From Paenibacillus sp. MAHUQ-63 (lineage in GTDB: Bacteria > Bacillota > Bacilli > Paenibacillales > NBRC-103111), in contig NZ_JARADB010000002.1 in NCBI RefSeq assembly GCF_028765165.1, forward strand, positions 310,001 through 374,000: a DNA stretch of 64,000 bases, read 5' to 3'. A program made the position numbers and the translations under genes. Each line of letters starts with the position of its first letter. Position 1 is the first letter of the stretch. A model generated the notes under the pieces. The model was not told where the DNA came from and did not search any database. It saw only the letters and a program-made list of their open reading frames with translations. Of this stretch, positions 26,644 through 35,431 are shown piece after piece.

Positions 26644-27531
26644 TTACACAGGCTTCTTGCGAAGCTGGCCGGGCGTAAGCCCGGTCTTTTTTTTGAACAG
26701 CTTATTGAAAAAGCTAAGGTCGTCGAAGCCGACTTGAAGGGCAATGTCCGCTATTTTGTCGGAAGTTTCCCGGATCGCCTCCTTGGCCATGCCCAGACGA
26801 ATATCGTTGCGGTATTCGATGAAGGTTTTGCCGGTGTACTGCTTGAATTTGGCGGAAAATACGGAGGCGCTCATGCCGCATACGTGGCTGATCTGCTCCA
26901 AGGTCAGCGGCTGCGCGTAGTGCTTGCGGATAAACGCCAGAATCGTTTGCAGGGTTTGCTCATCTTGGCCGAGCTTCGCTCCGGGCTGCTCCATCTGCTG
27001 GTAGAACCTGCTCAAGGAGATGAACAGCTGGATCAGTCCGGTTTTGATCATCGTTTCATATCCAAGCGGCTTGCTGTTCTGCTCGGCAATCAGTTTATCC
27101 AGAAGCGAACCGATTTCGAGCTGTTGATTGGTTCGGAGTCTTAGGCGCGAGACGAAACGGACATTATTGCGCAAGAAGGGCTCGACGTAGTAAAAGTTAA
27201 CGAAAGGGGTAACGAGGGACAACGTGTCAAGTTCCGCCTTGAGCAGCGACGGCATGAACAAGAGGTTGCACACCGTCAGCTTCTCGGCAGGGGAAACCTT
27301 GTACGCATGAACGATATCCGGCTCAATGACGAAGACATCCCCCGACTTGACGGGATAGAATTCTCCCGCATTGTAGCTGTGCTCCCCGGAGCCATCAGCA
27401 ATATAAGCCAGCTCGGTAAACTCGTGCGAATGCTCGGTGATGATTTCCCCTGGGGAAACCGTGTAGTAGCCGGCATAGAAGGGGAAGTCCGGATTGTCGA
27501 AAAATTGATTGCTCCTCATCTGTGTCATCAT
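26644..27531 (-). CDS. AraC family regulator (cupin + HTH)
   Basis: This protein has about 295 residues from ATG 27531; starts at 27528 or 27519 are also possible. The cupin domain shows TEHSHEFTELAYIADGSGEH and SGDVFVIEPDIVHAY. The C-terminal HTH pair is LEQISHVCGMSASVFSAKF and IADIALQVGFDDLSFFNKLF. It lies just upstream of, and in the same direction as, a PhyH-type oxygenase gene on the minus strand (order on that strand: PhyH, then AraC, 54-base gap), so the two may be one transcript. Confidence 0.88.
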   Translation of the reverse strand: MMTQMRSNQFFDNPDFPFYAGYYTVSPGEIITEHSHEFTELAYIADGSGEHSYNAGEFYPVKSGDVFVIEPDIVHAYKVSPAEKLTVCNLLFMPSLLKAELDTLSLVTPFVNFYYVEPFLRNNVRFVSRLRLRTNQQLEIGSLLDKLIAEQNSKPLGYETMIKTGLIQLFISLSRFYQQMEQPGAKLGQDEQTLQTILAFIRKHYAQPLTLEQISHVCGMSASVFSAKFKQYTGKTFIEYRNDIRLGMAKEAIRETSDKIADIALQVGFDDLSFFNKLFKKKTGLTPGQLRKKPV

Positions 27532-27585
27532 ACACACTCATTTCAACAAGAATTCCGCACGACGAGATACGGGCCGGCCCGGCGA

Positions 27586-28359
27586 TCAGGCAAGGAGAGG
27601 GAACGTTCCTCCCTTGATGGGATTGCCCGGAAGAAGTCCGAGTCCGTCCGTGACGAGATGCTTTTTGCCGCTGTAGGTCGTGCCGTCCGGCATATAGATG
27701 ATCGCCAGCACTCTGCGAGGGTTGGAGGTCAGATTGGCATGCGCATAGTGAAAGGTCTGACCATGATGAAAGGTGCAGCTTCCTTTCTTCAAGGGCACGA
27801 TGACGGGCTTCGCCTGTTCATGCTCCGTACCTTGTACGAAATCAAAGATATTCTGCGGATTGACGAGGTCAATGCCCGCCAGCTTGCCGGCTTGGTGCGA
27901 GCCTGGAATGAACATCATGCAGCCGTTCCGCTCATCGACGTCATCAAGCGGAATCCAGGCGGAGAGAGCGCCGGGCTCGTTCATCGGCCAGTAGGGCAGG
28001 TCTTGATGCCAAGGCGTCGGCTTGGAGTCCTGCGGCATTTTCCACAGGGCGTGGTCATGGAACAGGCGTACCCCGCTTGCTCCGCTCAGCGCCTTGGCGG
28101 CTTCGGCGATTCGCGCATGCAGGGAATATTTGGCCATTGTACCGTGGTCCCGCCAAACGTTAACTTTCTGATTGAGTACGCGGTAATAAGCTCCTTTGCT
28201 TTCATCCGTAGCAACGGCGCGATCCGAGCGCTCGCTCATCGCTTCTTCCATGGCGCTCGTCAGCTCCTCGATCTCCGCTGGAAGCAAGATGCCGTCCACT
28301 TGAACGAAGCCATTTTGCTCATAGAATGCGATATGTTCCGGGCTTATGACAGATGACAA
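27586..28359 (-). CDS. Phytanoyl-CoA dioxygenase (PhyH) family protein
   Basis: I favour the TTG at 28359 because AAAGGGTGAG precedes it; an ATG at 28398 lacks a ribosome site. The length is about 257 residues. This is a non-haem Fe(II)/2-oxoglutarate oxygenase with the HxD pair in TPWHQDLPYWPM and the distal His region in CTFHHGQTFHYAHAN, followed by an Arg (NPRRVLAI) for 2-oxoglutarate. The substrate is unknown. Bacterial members act on small natural products, phosphonates or sugars. A second, distant PhyH protein is encoded at 34529. Confidence 0.82.
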   Translation of the reverse strand: MSSVISPEHIAFYEQNGFVQVDGILLPAEIEELTSAMEEAMSERSDRAVATDESKGAYYRVLNQKVNVWRDHGTMAKYSLHARIAEAAKALSGASGVRLFHDHALWKMPQDSKPTPWHQDLPYWPMNEPGALSAWIPLDDVDERNGCMMFIPGSHQAGKLAGIDLVNPQNIFDFVQGTEHEQAKPVIVPLKKGSCTFHHGQTFHYAHANLTSNPRRVLAIIYMPDGTTYSGKKHLVTDGLGLLPGNPIKGGTFPLLA

Positions 28360-28476
28360 TAGACTCACCCTTTCGGTCGTTTGGTTCAAGCGTATCATGC
28401 TGCGGCCGGCCGGTCTTGGGCGATTATAGCGAAAATGCGGTTGATCCTCACGGCAGGATGAGGCTGCTGCGTATTT

Positions 28477-28506
28477 TGTAAGTGGTTACATATTTATTCC
28501 TATTAT
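28477..28506 (+). promoter_or_regulatory. cre-like site and possible promoter before the GH99-like gene
   Basis: TGTAAGTGGTTACA (28477-28490) is palindromic and differs from the CcpA cre consensus only at the central CG (here TG). TATTAT at 28501 may be the -10 element. Catabolite repression of the downstream gene is a fair guess, not shown. Confidence 0.4.
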
Positions 28507-28563
28507 ACAATAAAGATAGGAAAGATAGAGTTCAATCACTGTTCATAAGAGGAGATGTTAGAG

Positions 28564-29706
28564 ATGGCATCCTACGAAGCAGCAGCGTACTATTTTCCGA
28601 ATTATCATCGTGACAGCCGCAATGCGAAGTGGCATGGAGAAGGCTGGACCGAATGGGAGCTCGTAAAGCGTGCAGAGCCCAAATTCCCTGGGCACCGGCA
28701 GCCCAAAATACCTTTGTGGGGCTATGAGGATGAGGCGGACCCGTCCGTCATGGCACGCAAGATTGCGGCCGCCGCCGACCACGGCTTAACGTCCTTCATC
28801 TTCGATTGGTACTGGTACGAGGACGGACCGTTTCTGCAGCGTGCTCTGGATGAGGGCTTCCTGCAAGCCCCTAATAACGACCGCTTGAAATTTGCTGTCA
28901 TGTGGGCTAACCACGATTGGATTGACATACATCCGGCTCAGCGCAGCAGGCCTTATAACATTCAGGCGGCAGGCCAAATCAGCGAGAAGGGGTTCGTTGC
29001 CGCAACGGAGCATATGATACGCCATTACTTCAGCCATCCATCGTATTGGCGGGTTCAAGGCGGACTATATGTCTCGTTCTACGAGATTCACAGCCTCATC
29101 CGCGGATTGGGCGGCATTGCGGCAACGGCTCGCGTGCTGCGGGAGTTCCGTGAGCGGGTGCGGGCTGCCGGCTGCGGAGAGCTTCATCTGAATGTGGTCG
29201 TGTGGGGGCTGCAGATTCTCCCGACTGAGCAGACAATCACCAATATACATGAAGTGCTGGAGGAGCTTGGGGTGGACAGCATCACATCGTATGTCTGGAT
29301 CCATCACCAGCCTGTGGATCAGTTCCCGGAAACGGATTATGCTTGGATCCGGGACCGGTCGCTGCTGGATTACGAGAAATTCACAGCGGCATACAAGCTG
29401 CCCTATTACCCGAATGTGACGATGGGCTGGGATTCCAGCCCGCGCACCGTGCAATCGGAAAGCTTCGAGCCGCTGGGCTACCCCTATATGGCCACGCTGG
29501 CAGGCAATACGCCGGAAGCATTCAAGATTGCCTTGGAGGGGGTCAAATCATTCCTGGACAGAGGCCAGACGAGTCCGTGTATATTTACGATTAATGCTTG
29601 GAACGAATGGACGGAAGGCAGCTATCTGGAGCCTGATACGGTGAGCGGCATGGCCTACTTGGAAGCGATACGCGACGTATTCGGCACTTCCAAAAAAAAT
29701 GCTTGA
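28564..29706 (+). CDS. GH99/WbsX-like glycan-processing protein
   Basis: The ATG at 28564 follows AGAGGAGA and gives 380 residues. The N-terminus AAYYFPNYHRDSRN, then GEGWTEWELVKRAEP and TSFIFDWYWYEDG, is the signature of WbsX/GH99-like TIM-barrel proteins. They occur in glycan biosynthesis loci and, as GH99, in endo-alpha-mannosidases. FTINAWNEWTEGSYLEPD near the C-terminus is also typical. There is no signal peptide. It is followed by a terminator and a sugar-like MFS carrier, which suggests catabolism here. Confidence 0.8.
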   Translation: MASYEAAAYYFPNYHRDSRNAKWHGEGWTEWELVKRAEPKFPGHRQPKIPLWGYEDEADPSVMARKIAAAADHGLTSFIFDWYWYEDGPFLQRALDEGFLQAPNNDRLKFAVMWANHDWIDIHPAQRSRPYNIQAAGQISEKGFVAATEHMIRHYFSHPSYWRVQGGLYVSFYEIHSLIRGLGGIAATARVLREFRERVRAAGCGELHLNVVVWGLQILPTEQTITNIHEVLEELGVDSITSYVWIHHQPVDQFPETDYAWIRDRSLLDYEKFTAAYKLPYYPNVTMGWDSSPRTVQSESFEPLGYPYMATLAGNTPEAFKIALEGVKSFLDRGQTSPCIFTINAWNEWTEGSYLEPDTVSGMAYLEAIRDVFGTSKKNA

Positions 29707-30970
29707 ACCGAGAGGGCAGCTGTCGTACATTTTTAATAACCTTATGTCGGAGCTGGCCCTTCTTCATGTTGGGCCGGCTTTTCATTATTTCACTGGAAAG
29801 AAGGGGCTGACAACGAGACTCTACGCTTTTTTGCTATTTTATGCCGTCATCTACATGGGAAATGCGGTTTATGGCACTTTTTTACCGGTGTATCTGCATA
29901 ATACCAAGTTCTCGCAGGAACAAATCGGAACGCTGCTAAGCCTCGGTCCGCTGATCGCGATGTTCGGTCAACCGGTATGGGGAGCGCTCGGCGATAAGGC
30001 GAAGACGAAGAACCGGGTGCTTGCATCGCTCCTGCTCGGCAGCGGCCTCTCCATCCTGTTCTTCCCGCTGTCGCACAATTTCGTTTATCTGCTCTTACTT
30101 ATCTGTATATTCATGTTCTTCCAAACGTCGATCTTCGCCATTAGCGATGCCATTACGTTGGAAGAGCTGGACCGGCGGCCCACTTGGAATTTCGGCTGGA
30201 TTCGTCTGGGGGGGACCATCGGCTTTGCTACAATGTCGCTCGTTTTCGGATTTGTGGCCAAATCGCACATCAACTCGATGTTTCCTGTGTATGCGGGAAC
30301 GATGGCGGCAGGTCTGCTCCTCCTCTGGTGCTTCCCGCAGGCGGTTTCCCGAACGGCGAACGCAACGGGCAAGCAGTTCCGGGAGCTGTTCCGCAACGGC
30401 AAGCTGATGCTGTATTTGGGGATGAATTTCATCGTACAAATTACGCTCGGCTATTATTACGCGTTCTTCCCGATTTACTTCAAGGAAATGGGTGCCGACA
30501 ACGTGCTGCTGGGTTGGTCCATGGTGATTTCCTCGATGAGCGAGCTGCCGTTTCTGCTGTTCTCCGGCTGGATATTTAAGCGGGTCTCGATTTCGATGCT
30601 CTTGGTGATCGCAGCACTTGGATCCGCAGCCCGCTGGTATTTATTCTCGATCATCGATCAGCCGCATTGGATTCTTCCGGTTCAGGTGCTGCACGGGGTC
30701 ATCTTCATCGTGTTGTCCGTGACGCTCGCCACGTTCATCAACCGGGAGGTGCCTTCGGAATGGAAAGCCAGCGGCCAGACGCTCAACGGGCTGCTCAGCC
30801 TGGGAGCGGCGCGCATTATCGGCTCGTTCCTGGGCGGCATCATGAGTGCGGCTTATGGCATGAGACAAGTGTTCCTATACAGCTCATGGCTGTCGATGGC
30901 CTGTGTCATCGTATTCGGGCTCTTCATTTGGCTGCGCCGCAAACAGAAGCAACCGGCTTCGTCTTTGTAA
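29699..30970 (+). CDS. MFS transporter (12 TM, sugar/nucleoside symporter type)
   Basis: The reading frame from 29699 gives 423 residues, but the first 36 span a hairpin terminator (29751-29783) and look unlike protein. The real start is probably around 29807, in the CTG or adjacent codons just behind GGAAAGAAGGGG, where TTRLYAFLLFYAVIYMGNA opens the first membrane span. Twelve hydrophobic segments follow. The loop GALGDKAKTKNRVL between spans 2 and 3 is the MFS motif A (G-x-x-x-D-x-x-x-x-R). The fold resembles the LacY/NupG-like MFS group. Its cargo is unknown and may relate to the preceding GH99-like enzyme. Confidence 0.82.
   Translation: MLEPRGQLSYIFNNLMSELALLHVGPAFHYFTGKKGLTTRLYAFLLFYAVIYMGNAVYGTFLPVYLHNTKFSQEQIGTLLSLGPLIAMFGQPVWGALGDKAKTKNRVLASLLLGSGLSILFFPLSHNFVYLLLLICIFMFFQTSIFAISDAITLEELDRRPTWNFGWIRLGGTIGFATMSLVFGFVAKSHINSMFPVYAGTMAAGLLLLWCFPQAVSRTANATGKQFRELFRNGKLMLYLGMNFIVQITLGYYYAFFPIYFKEMGADNVLLGWSMVISSMSELPFLLFSGWIFKRVSISMLLVIAALGSAARWYLFSIIDQPHWILPVQVLHGVIFIVLSVTLATFINREVPSEWKASGQTLNGLLSLGAARIIGSFLGGIMSAAYGMRQVFLYSSWLSMACVIVFGLFIWLRRKQKQPASSL
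29751..29783 (+). terminator. Terminator-like hairpin inside the upstream end of the MFS frame
   Basis: AGCTGGCCC pairs with GGGCCGGCT (one G-T pair) around a TTCTTCATGTT loop, followed by TTTT. It ends the GH99-like gene and argues for a later MFS start. Confidence 0.6.
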
Positions 30971-30980
30971 AAATCGAAAA

Positions 30981-31018
30981 AGGAGTTAAGCCGCTTTATG
31001 CGCTTAACTCCTTTTTTG
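30981..31018. terminator. Bidirectional terminator between MFS and sulfatase genes
   Basis: AGGAGTTAAGC pairs with GCTTAACTCCT. TTTTTT follows on the plus strand and a matching A-rich tract precedes it, so it can stop both converging transcripts. Confidence 0.85.
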
Positions 31019-31036
31019 CTCTTCAAGCCTGTGCTG

Positions 31037-32548
31037 TTAGGCGTGCCAGATGCGGGGCATCGGCATCGATTCTTTGCCCAGCTCCGCCCAAATATATTTG
31101 AGCAGCAGCTCGGATTTCAAGGCGGCGCTGGCCGGATCGTTCCAGAGGTTGCGGACTTCCCCCGGATCCTCCTGCAGATCGAAAATTTCACCGTACGTTT
31201 GATTATAATAGACGGTAATTTTATAACGTTCACCAACGTAGGTTTTCTGGTGAATCGTCGTCGGTTCATGGCGGAATTCGCAGATGGCGTGATCCCGTGC
31301 TTGGCTGGCTTTCCCCGTCCATACGCGGCTTTGATCGACGCCGGTCATGTGATGCGGAATGGGGATGCCTGCGAGAGACAGGAATGTCGGCGCCAGATCG
31401 ACAAGCGATTGGATGGCCGCAGACGTTTGGCCGGCAGGGACATGGCCGGGATAACGGACGATGAAAGGAATCTTGATGAGATCCTCGTAGTGGAAGCCGC
31501 CTTTGTACTGCAGGCCGTGCTGGCCGAAGAAATGTCCGTGATCCGTGGTGAATACGACGATCGTGTTGTCGGCCAAGCCAAGCTCATCAAGCCGGTCTAA
31601 TATTCGGCCGATATATTTGTCCATACAGCTGATCATGCCGTAATAGGTGGCGACCAGCTGCTTGCGCTCGCTCTCAGGCAGAGTCGCGTGTGAATGATAC
31701 CCGTGAATGCCGTACTGGCCCTCGCGCAGATGCGAGAAGTCGGGGTCGGCCTGCTGCGTTAATCCGAAATGCGGCGGATTCTGGTCGTGCTCCCCCGGCG
31801 TTACCGTCGGGATGGTAAGCTTATCCGGATCGTACATCGTATCCCATGGCGCCGGAACGAGGTAGTCCGGATGCGGATCGAAGAAGCTGGACCAGAGGAA
31901 GAAAGGTTCCCCGGACTCCTTGTACTGCTCCAGCAGCGCTTCGGATCTTTCGGCAATCCAGGTATTGTAATGGTATTCCTCCGGAATTTCCCAGTGGTGC
32001 AGCTTCGAAGGGTCCATCGTGCCGGTCGGCGCAACGAAATAGTCCCGCCAGTTCGTGCAGCCCTTAGCTTCCATCCAGAGAGCGTAGTGCTGGCCGACAT
32101 GGGCTTCGTTCGTATGATTTCGCGCCAGCTCGACATGTTCGAAGCCGTAGAAATCTTCATCGAACGACTTCCAGAAGTTCAAATCCTGCAGGATCGGATA
32201 AGATTCCAAGGACGGATACTGCTCCGTGCTGCGCAGAGGTTGGAAATGGGCTTTGCCGACCAAAGCGGTACGGTAAGAAGCGGCTTGCAGATCTTCCCCA
32301 ACCGTGTGGCGGTCTTCCAGCAGCTTCGTGCCCAGTGTCCATGCTCCATGCTGGCTGGGGTACATGCCGGTGATGATGGATGAGCGGGTCGGCGTGCAGG
32401 TCGGGTTCGGACAGTAAGCTCGCGTGAAGGTGGTCCCTTCCCGAACCAGACGATCGAGATTGGGAGTGGACAGCTCGGTGTTGAAGGCGCCAATCGTATC
32501 CCAGTGCTGTTGATCGCTTGTAATGAGTAAAATATTAGGTCTTTTCAA
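31037..32548 (-). CDS. Type I sulfatase (formylglycine-dependent)
   Basis: This 503-residue protein lacks a signal peptide. It has the sulfatase opening RPNILLITSDQQHWDTIG with metal-binding Asp/Gln. The active-site motif is CTPTRSS, matching C-x-P-x-R, with C51 as the residue to be oxidised to formylglycine. VFTTDHGHFFGQHGLQYKGG supplies further metal ligands and the substrate lysine. It hydrolyses sulfate esters, of which sugar sulfates are most likely given the glycosidases nearby. No anaerobic sulfatase-maturating enzyme is visible in the window. A divergent AraC regulator (32680) probably controls it. Confidence 0.92.
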   Translation of the reverse strand: MKRPNILLITSDQQHWDTIGAFNTELSTPNLDRLVREGTTFTRAYCPNPTCTPTRSSIITGMYPSQHGAWTLGTKLLEDRHTVGEDLQAASYRTALVGKAHFQPLRSTEQYPSLESYPILQDLNFWKSFDEDFYGFEHVELARNHTNEAHVGQHYALWMEAKGCTNWRDYFVAPTGTMDPSKLHHWEIPEEYHYNTWIAERSEALLEQYKESGEPFFLWSSFFDPHPDYLVPAPWDTMYDPDKLTIPTVTPGEHDQNPPHFGLTQQADPDFSHLREGQYGIHGYHSHATLPESERKQLVATYYGMISCMDKYIGRILDRLDELGLADNTIVVFTTDHGHFFGQHGLQYKGGFHYEDLIKIPFIVRYPGHVPAGQTSAAIQSLVDLAPTFLSLAGIPIPHHMTGVDQSRVWTGKASQARDHAICEFRHEPTTIHQKTYVGERYKITVYYNQTYGEIFDLQEDPGEVRNLWNDPASAALKSELLLKYIWAELGKESMPMPRIWHA

Positions 32549-32679
32549 AGTGTCTGCTCCCTTCTACTATGTAGATAAGCCTCTATGCTTATAAGTATAA
32601 GGATTATAAAGGAATATCAAAATAACAATATGTCTAGCACTTGTCATTATGTTGGATTTATATCGAAAGGGTGAGGACC

Positions 32680-33528
32680 TTGCAGGAATATGCTTACGAG
32701 TATGCGGATTTTTGGTATTCGCTGCCGCACCCTGTGCAGATGGCCGGAGGCTGCTGGATTGTAAGAGCGGGGCAGAACGTAGCCAAGCCTAATTATTCGG
32801 TAGGTCCCAAAATGATCGACCAAATCAGCTTTCACTGGGTCGTGAAGGGGGAAGTCCGGGTTTCTGCGGGGAAGCGGACGGTGGAGCTGGGGAAAGGAGA
32901 CTTATTCGTTATATTTCCCAGACGGCCTTATGTCTATGAAACGATTCATGAAGCAGCGGAGAAACCGCTGGAAATGATATGGCTGGCCATGGAAGGCGGA
33001 CAGCTTCCGCAGCTTGTCGCACAGTTAGGTCCGACGCCTGATACGTTTTGGCTCAAGGGCGTCGCCAACTCGGAAGTGATTCGAAGTCTTCGCACGATTC
33101 TTCAGACCGTCAGCCAGCCGGACAAAGATGTTTTGCGGGAAACGAGCCTGCTCTACGATCTGTTTTGGAAAATGAACAACGCTTCCGTGCGTGAAGAGCC
33201 TGTAAGAAGAGAGGGTTGGCTTGACGATGTGAAAGACTATTTGGACCTGCACGCAGGGGAAAACATCCGCATCGAAGATGCCGCGCGTTCAGTCGGCATT
33301 CACCGCTCGCATCTGTTTGCCTGCTTCCGCAGCAAATTCGGTCTCTCTCCCCAGCAATATTTGCAAAAAATCAGATTGGAGAAGGGGGCCAACCTGCTGC
33401 GGGAAACGAATCTGAGCGTTACGGAAATTGCCCTGTCGCTTGGATATCCGGAACTGTATTCGTTTACCCGGGCATTTACGAAGTACTTCGGCATCGCTCC
33501 GAGTTCGTACCGGGCGCAGGATCGTTGA
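32680..33528 (+). CDS. AraC family regulator
   Basis: The TTG at 32680, just behind AAAGGGTGAGG, gives 282 residues. The N-terminal sensor is cupin-like (VELGKGDLFVIFPRRPYVYE). The HTH pair reads RIEDAARSVGIHRSHLFACF and VTEIALSLGYPELYSFTRAF. It is divergent from the sulfatase gene with a 131-base AT-rich gap, so the sulfatase is its likely target. It ends 23 bases from another, converging AraC gene. Confidence 0.88.
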   Translation: MQEYAYEYADFWYSLPHPVQMAGGCWIVRAGQNVAKPNYSVGPKMIDQISFHWVVKGEVRVSAGKRTVELGKGDLFVIFPRRPYVYETIHEAAEKPLEMIWLAMEGGQLPQLVAQLGPTPDTFWLKGVANSEVIRSLRTILQTVSQPDKDVLRETSLLYDLFWKMNNASVREEPVRREGWLDDVKDYLDLHAGENIRIEDAARSVGIHRSHLFACFRSKFGLSPQQYLQKIRLEKGANLLRETNLSVTEIALSLGYPELYSFTRAFTKYFGIAPSSYRAQDR

Positions 33529-33551
33529 TTGTTCGCATTAAACGATTGAGT

Positions 33552-34358
33552 TTAATGGCGTGTATCCCGGTAGGCGCTTGGCGAGAGGCCGTACTTGCGC
33601 TTAAACAACTTGGAGAAATGAAACTCGTCGTAAAATTGCAGCTGCGCCGCAATTTCTTTCACCGAGAAATTCGTCGTTTCTAGAGATACTCGGGCCGACT
33701 CTATCTTCAGGTTCAAGATGTAGTCGCCGGGCGGCTGTCCGGTCACGGCACGGAAACGCGTGAAGAACGCCGTCCTGGACATTCCGCTCCGTTCGATCAG
33801 CTCTTCGATACGGAGAGCTTGGTCGATGTGCCGGTGAATATAGATCAAGATCTGGTTAAGTTCGGAATAGCGTGAATCCGGAGCTGCAGATTGCTCCCTG
33901 GCCAAAAGCAGCAGAAGCTCCTGCAGGAAGATGTTAGCGGAATAAGCATACCCCACAGGTTCGGCAATCAAGGTGTCGATCAGCCGCTCGCACAGCTGTG
34001 TCGCTTCCGTTATTTTGACCGTTGAGACGACCCTGTCTGCAGGCAGCCGGAGTTCACGGGCGATGTCAAGGGAGCTGAAATCCAGAAAGTAAAATTTCCA
34101 GTCATTGTTCAAGCACCGGTACGAGCAAGGAATCGCTTCTTGCGTGAAGAAATAAGTGCCGGCTTGCAAATCGAATTGCCTATTGTCTTGCAAGAACACG
34201 CCGCTGCCTTCATACGTGATGAAAAGTCCGGGGAAATCGAAGCCCGCTCCCTTCGTAACCTGGTAGGCATTGTCTGCCTGCACCTTCCAGATCGACAGGA
34301 AGGATGACTGGGAAACCGAGGCTTGGTTCAACCCGTAGGGAATATTCATATAGCTCAT
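33552..34358 (-). CDS. AraC family regulator
   Basis: The ATG at 34358 lies eight bases behind AAGGAG and gives 268 residues. The AraC-type sensor shows GSGVFLQDNRQFDLQAGTYF, with HTH motifs RIEELIERSGMSRTAFFTRF and VKEIAAQLQFYDEFHFSKLF. It is divergent from the PhyH gene at 34529. A 15-base sequence repeated in the intergenic gap may be its binding site. Confidence 0.88.
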   Translation of the reverse strand: MSYMNIPYGLNQASVSQSSFLSIWKVQADNAYQVTKGAGFDFPGLFITYEGSGVFLQDNRQFDLQAGTYFFTQEAIPCSYRCLNNDWKFYFLDFSSLDIARELRLPADRVVSTVKITEATQLCERLIDTLIAEPVGYAYSANIFLQELLLLLAREQSAAPDSRYSELNQILIYIHRHIDQALRIEELIERSGMSRTAFFTRFRAVTGQPPGDYILNLKIESARVSLETTNFSVKEIAAQLQFYDEFHFSKLFKRKYGLSPSAYRDTRH

Positions 34359-34384
34359 TCTCCGCACTCCTTGTGAATGATCGA

Positions 34385-34452
34385 TTATACATTGAAATGT
34401 CCACGAAGCGGTGATAATTAACTAATTGTTTGTACAATTATACATGGAAATG
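34385..34452 (+). promoter_or_regulatory. Direct repeat, candidate AraC binding sites
   Basis: TTATACATTGAAATG (34385-34399) and TTATACATGGAAATG (34438-34452) differ at one base and lie 53 bases apart in the divergent AraC/PhyH intergenic region. A small inverted repeat (TAATTG/CAATTA) sits beside the second copy. Confidence 0.5.
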
Positions 34453-34528
34453 AAACTGACATCCATGGTGGGGGAGGTCTTTTTCCGCTACACTTGAATC
34501 AGATAACGGGCAGAGGAGTGTAGCGGGA

Positions 34529-35353
34529 ATGAGGATCAAAGTAGGCAGCAGGGAACTGGAGATGGGCGGTCAACATCTGACTGAACTTAGGAGCTCCAAC
34601 GATGTATTGGACGATCCGGAGGCATTGCGGGGGCGGATGGAGGAAGACGGCTACTTGCTGATTCGCGGATTTCATGACCGGGATGCCGTGCTGCGCGCGC
34701 GTACAAGTATTCTGGAGAAAATGGCGCTGATGGGGAAGCTCGACAGGGATACCCAACTGGAGGATGGCATGATGGCCGACGGCAGCCGAACGATTTTCAT
34801 GGGGGGGACGAACGAAGACCTGCCTGCGCTGCTTGATGTTCTCAACGGGGAGCGGATCATGCGTTTCTTCGATCGTTTTCTCGGAGAAGCGTCGCTGACC
34901 TATCATTACAAATGGCTGCGAGCCGTAGGCCGAGGGGATTTCACAGGCGCGCATTACGACATCGTGTATATGGGCAGGGGGACGCACAATGTGTATACCG
35001 TATGGTCACCCTTGGGAGACATATCTTATGAGATGGGCGGACTGGCGATATGTCTGGGCTCCCACCGTTTCGAAGCTTTGAAACAGTCGTATGGTACGAA
35101 AGATTCGGACCGCGACGGCATCGGCCATTATACCGACGATCCGCTTGTCATTACGGAGAAATTCGGGGGACAGTGGGCGACAACCGAATTTCAAGCGGGC
35201 GATGTGCTCATCTTCGGCATGTTCTTGATGCATTGCTCGTTGGAGAATACGACTAACCAGTACCGCTTGAGCGTGGATGCCAGGTATCAATCGGCTCTCG
35301 AGAAGGTGGATGAACGATGGAGCGGCAAAAAGCCGCGCGGCCATTTCAAGTAA
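34529..35353 (+). CDS. PhyH family Fe(II)/2-oxoglutarate oxygenase
   Basis: This 274-residue protein has the double-stranded beta-helix pattern: GAHYDIVYMGRG with the metal-binding HxD, and FGMFLMHCSLENTTNQYRLS with the distal His and the 2-oxoglutarate Arg. GGLAICLGSHRFEALK is typical of PhyH proteins. It is only distantly similar to the PhyH protein at 27586. It stands alone behind a divergent AraC regulator and is followed by a terminator. Its substrate is unknown. Confidence 0.82.
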   Translation: MRIKVGSRELEMGGQHLTELRSSNDVLDDPEALRGRMEEDGYLLIRGFHDRDAVLRARTSILEKMALMGKLDRDTQLEDGMMADGSRTIFMGGTNEDLPALLDVLNGERIMRFFDRFLGEASLTYHYKWLRAVGRGDFTGAHYDIVYMGRGTHNVYTVWSPLGDISYEMGGLAICLGSHRFEALKQSYGTKDSDRDGIGHYTDDPLVITEKFGGQWATTEFQAGDVLIFGMFLMHCSLENTTNQYRLSVDARYQSALEKVDERWSGKKPRGHFK

Positions 35354-35381
35354 GGGGTACCTGAACTTGAACGTGGATTAG

Positions 35382-35426
35382 GAACGGCAGTCTCGGACTC
35401 GATGAAGTCCCGGACTGCCGTTCTTT
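35382..35426 (+). terminator. Terminator after the second PhyH gene
   Basis: GAACGGCAGTC pairs with GACTGCCGTTC, followed by TTTG. The adjacent minus-strand AraC gene ends at 35432, so it may serve both directions. Confidence 0.7.
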
Positions 35427-35431
35427 GATGC

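Noticed and set aside
27307..28356. Plus-strand open frame of 349 codons over the AraC and PhyH genes
   Set aside because: It covers parts of two convincing minus-strand genes and its product has no recognisable domain.
31037..32548. Phosphonate hydrolase or phosphatase instead of sulfatase
   Set aside because: The CTPTR motif with Cys at the formylglycine position is complete, which favours a true sulfatase.
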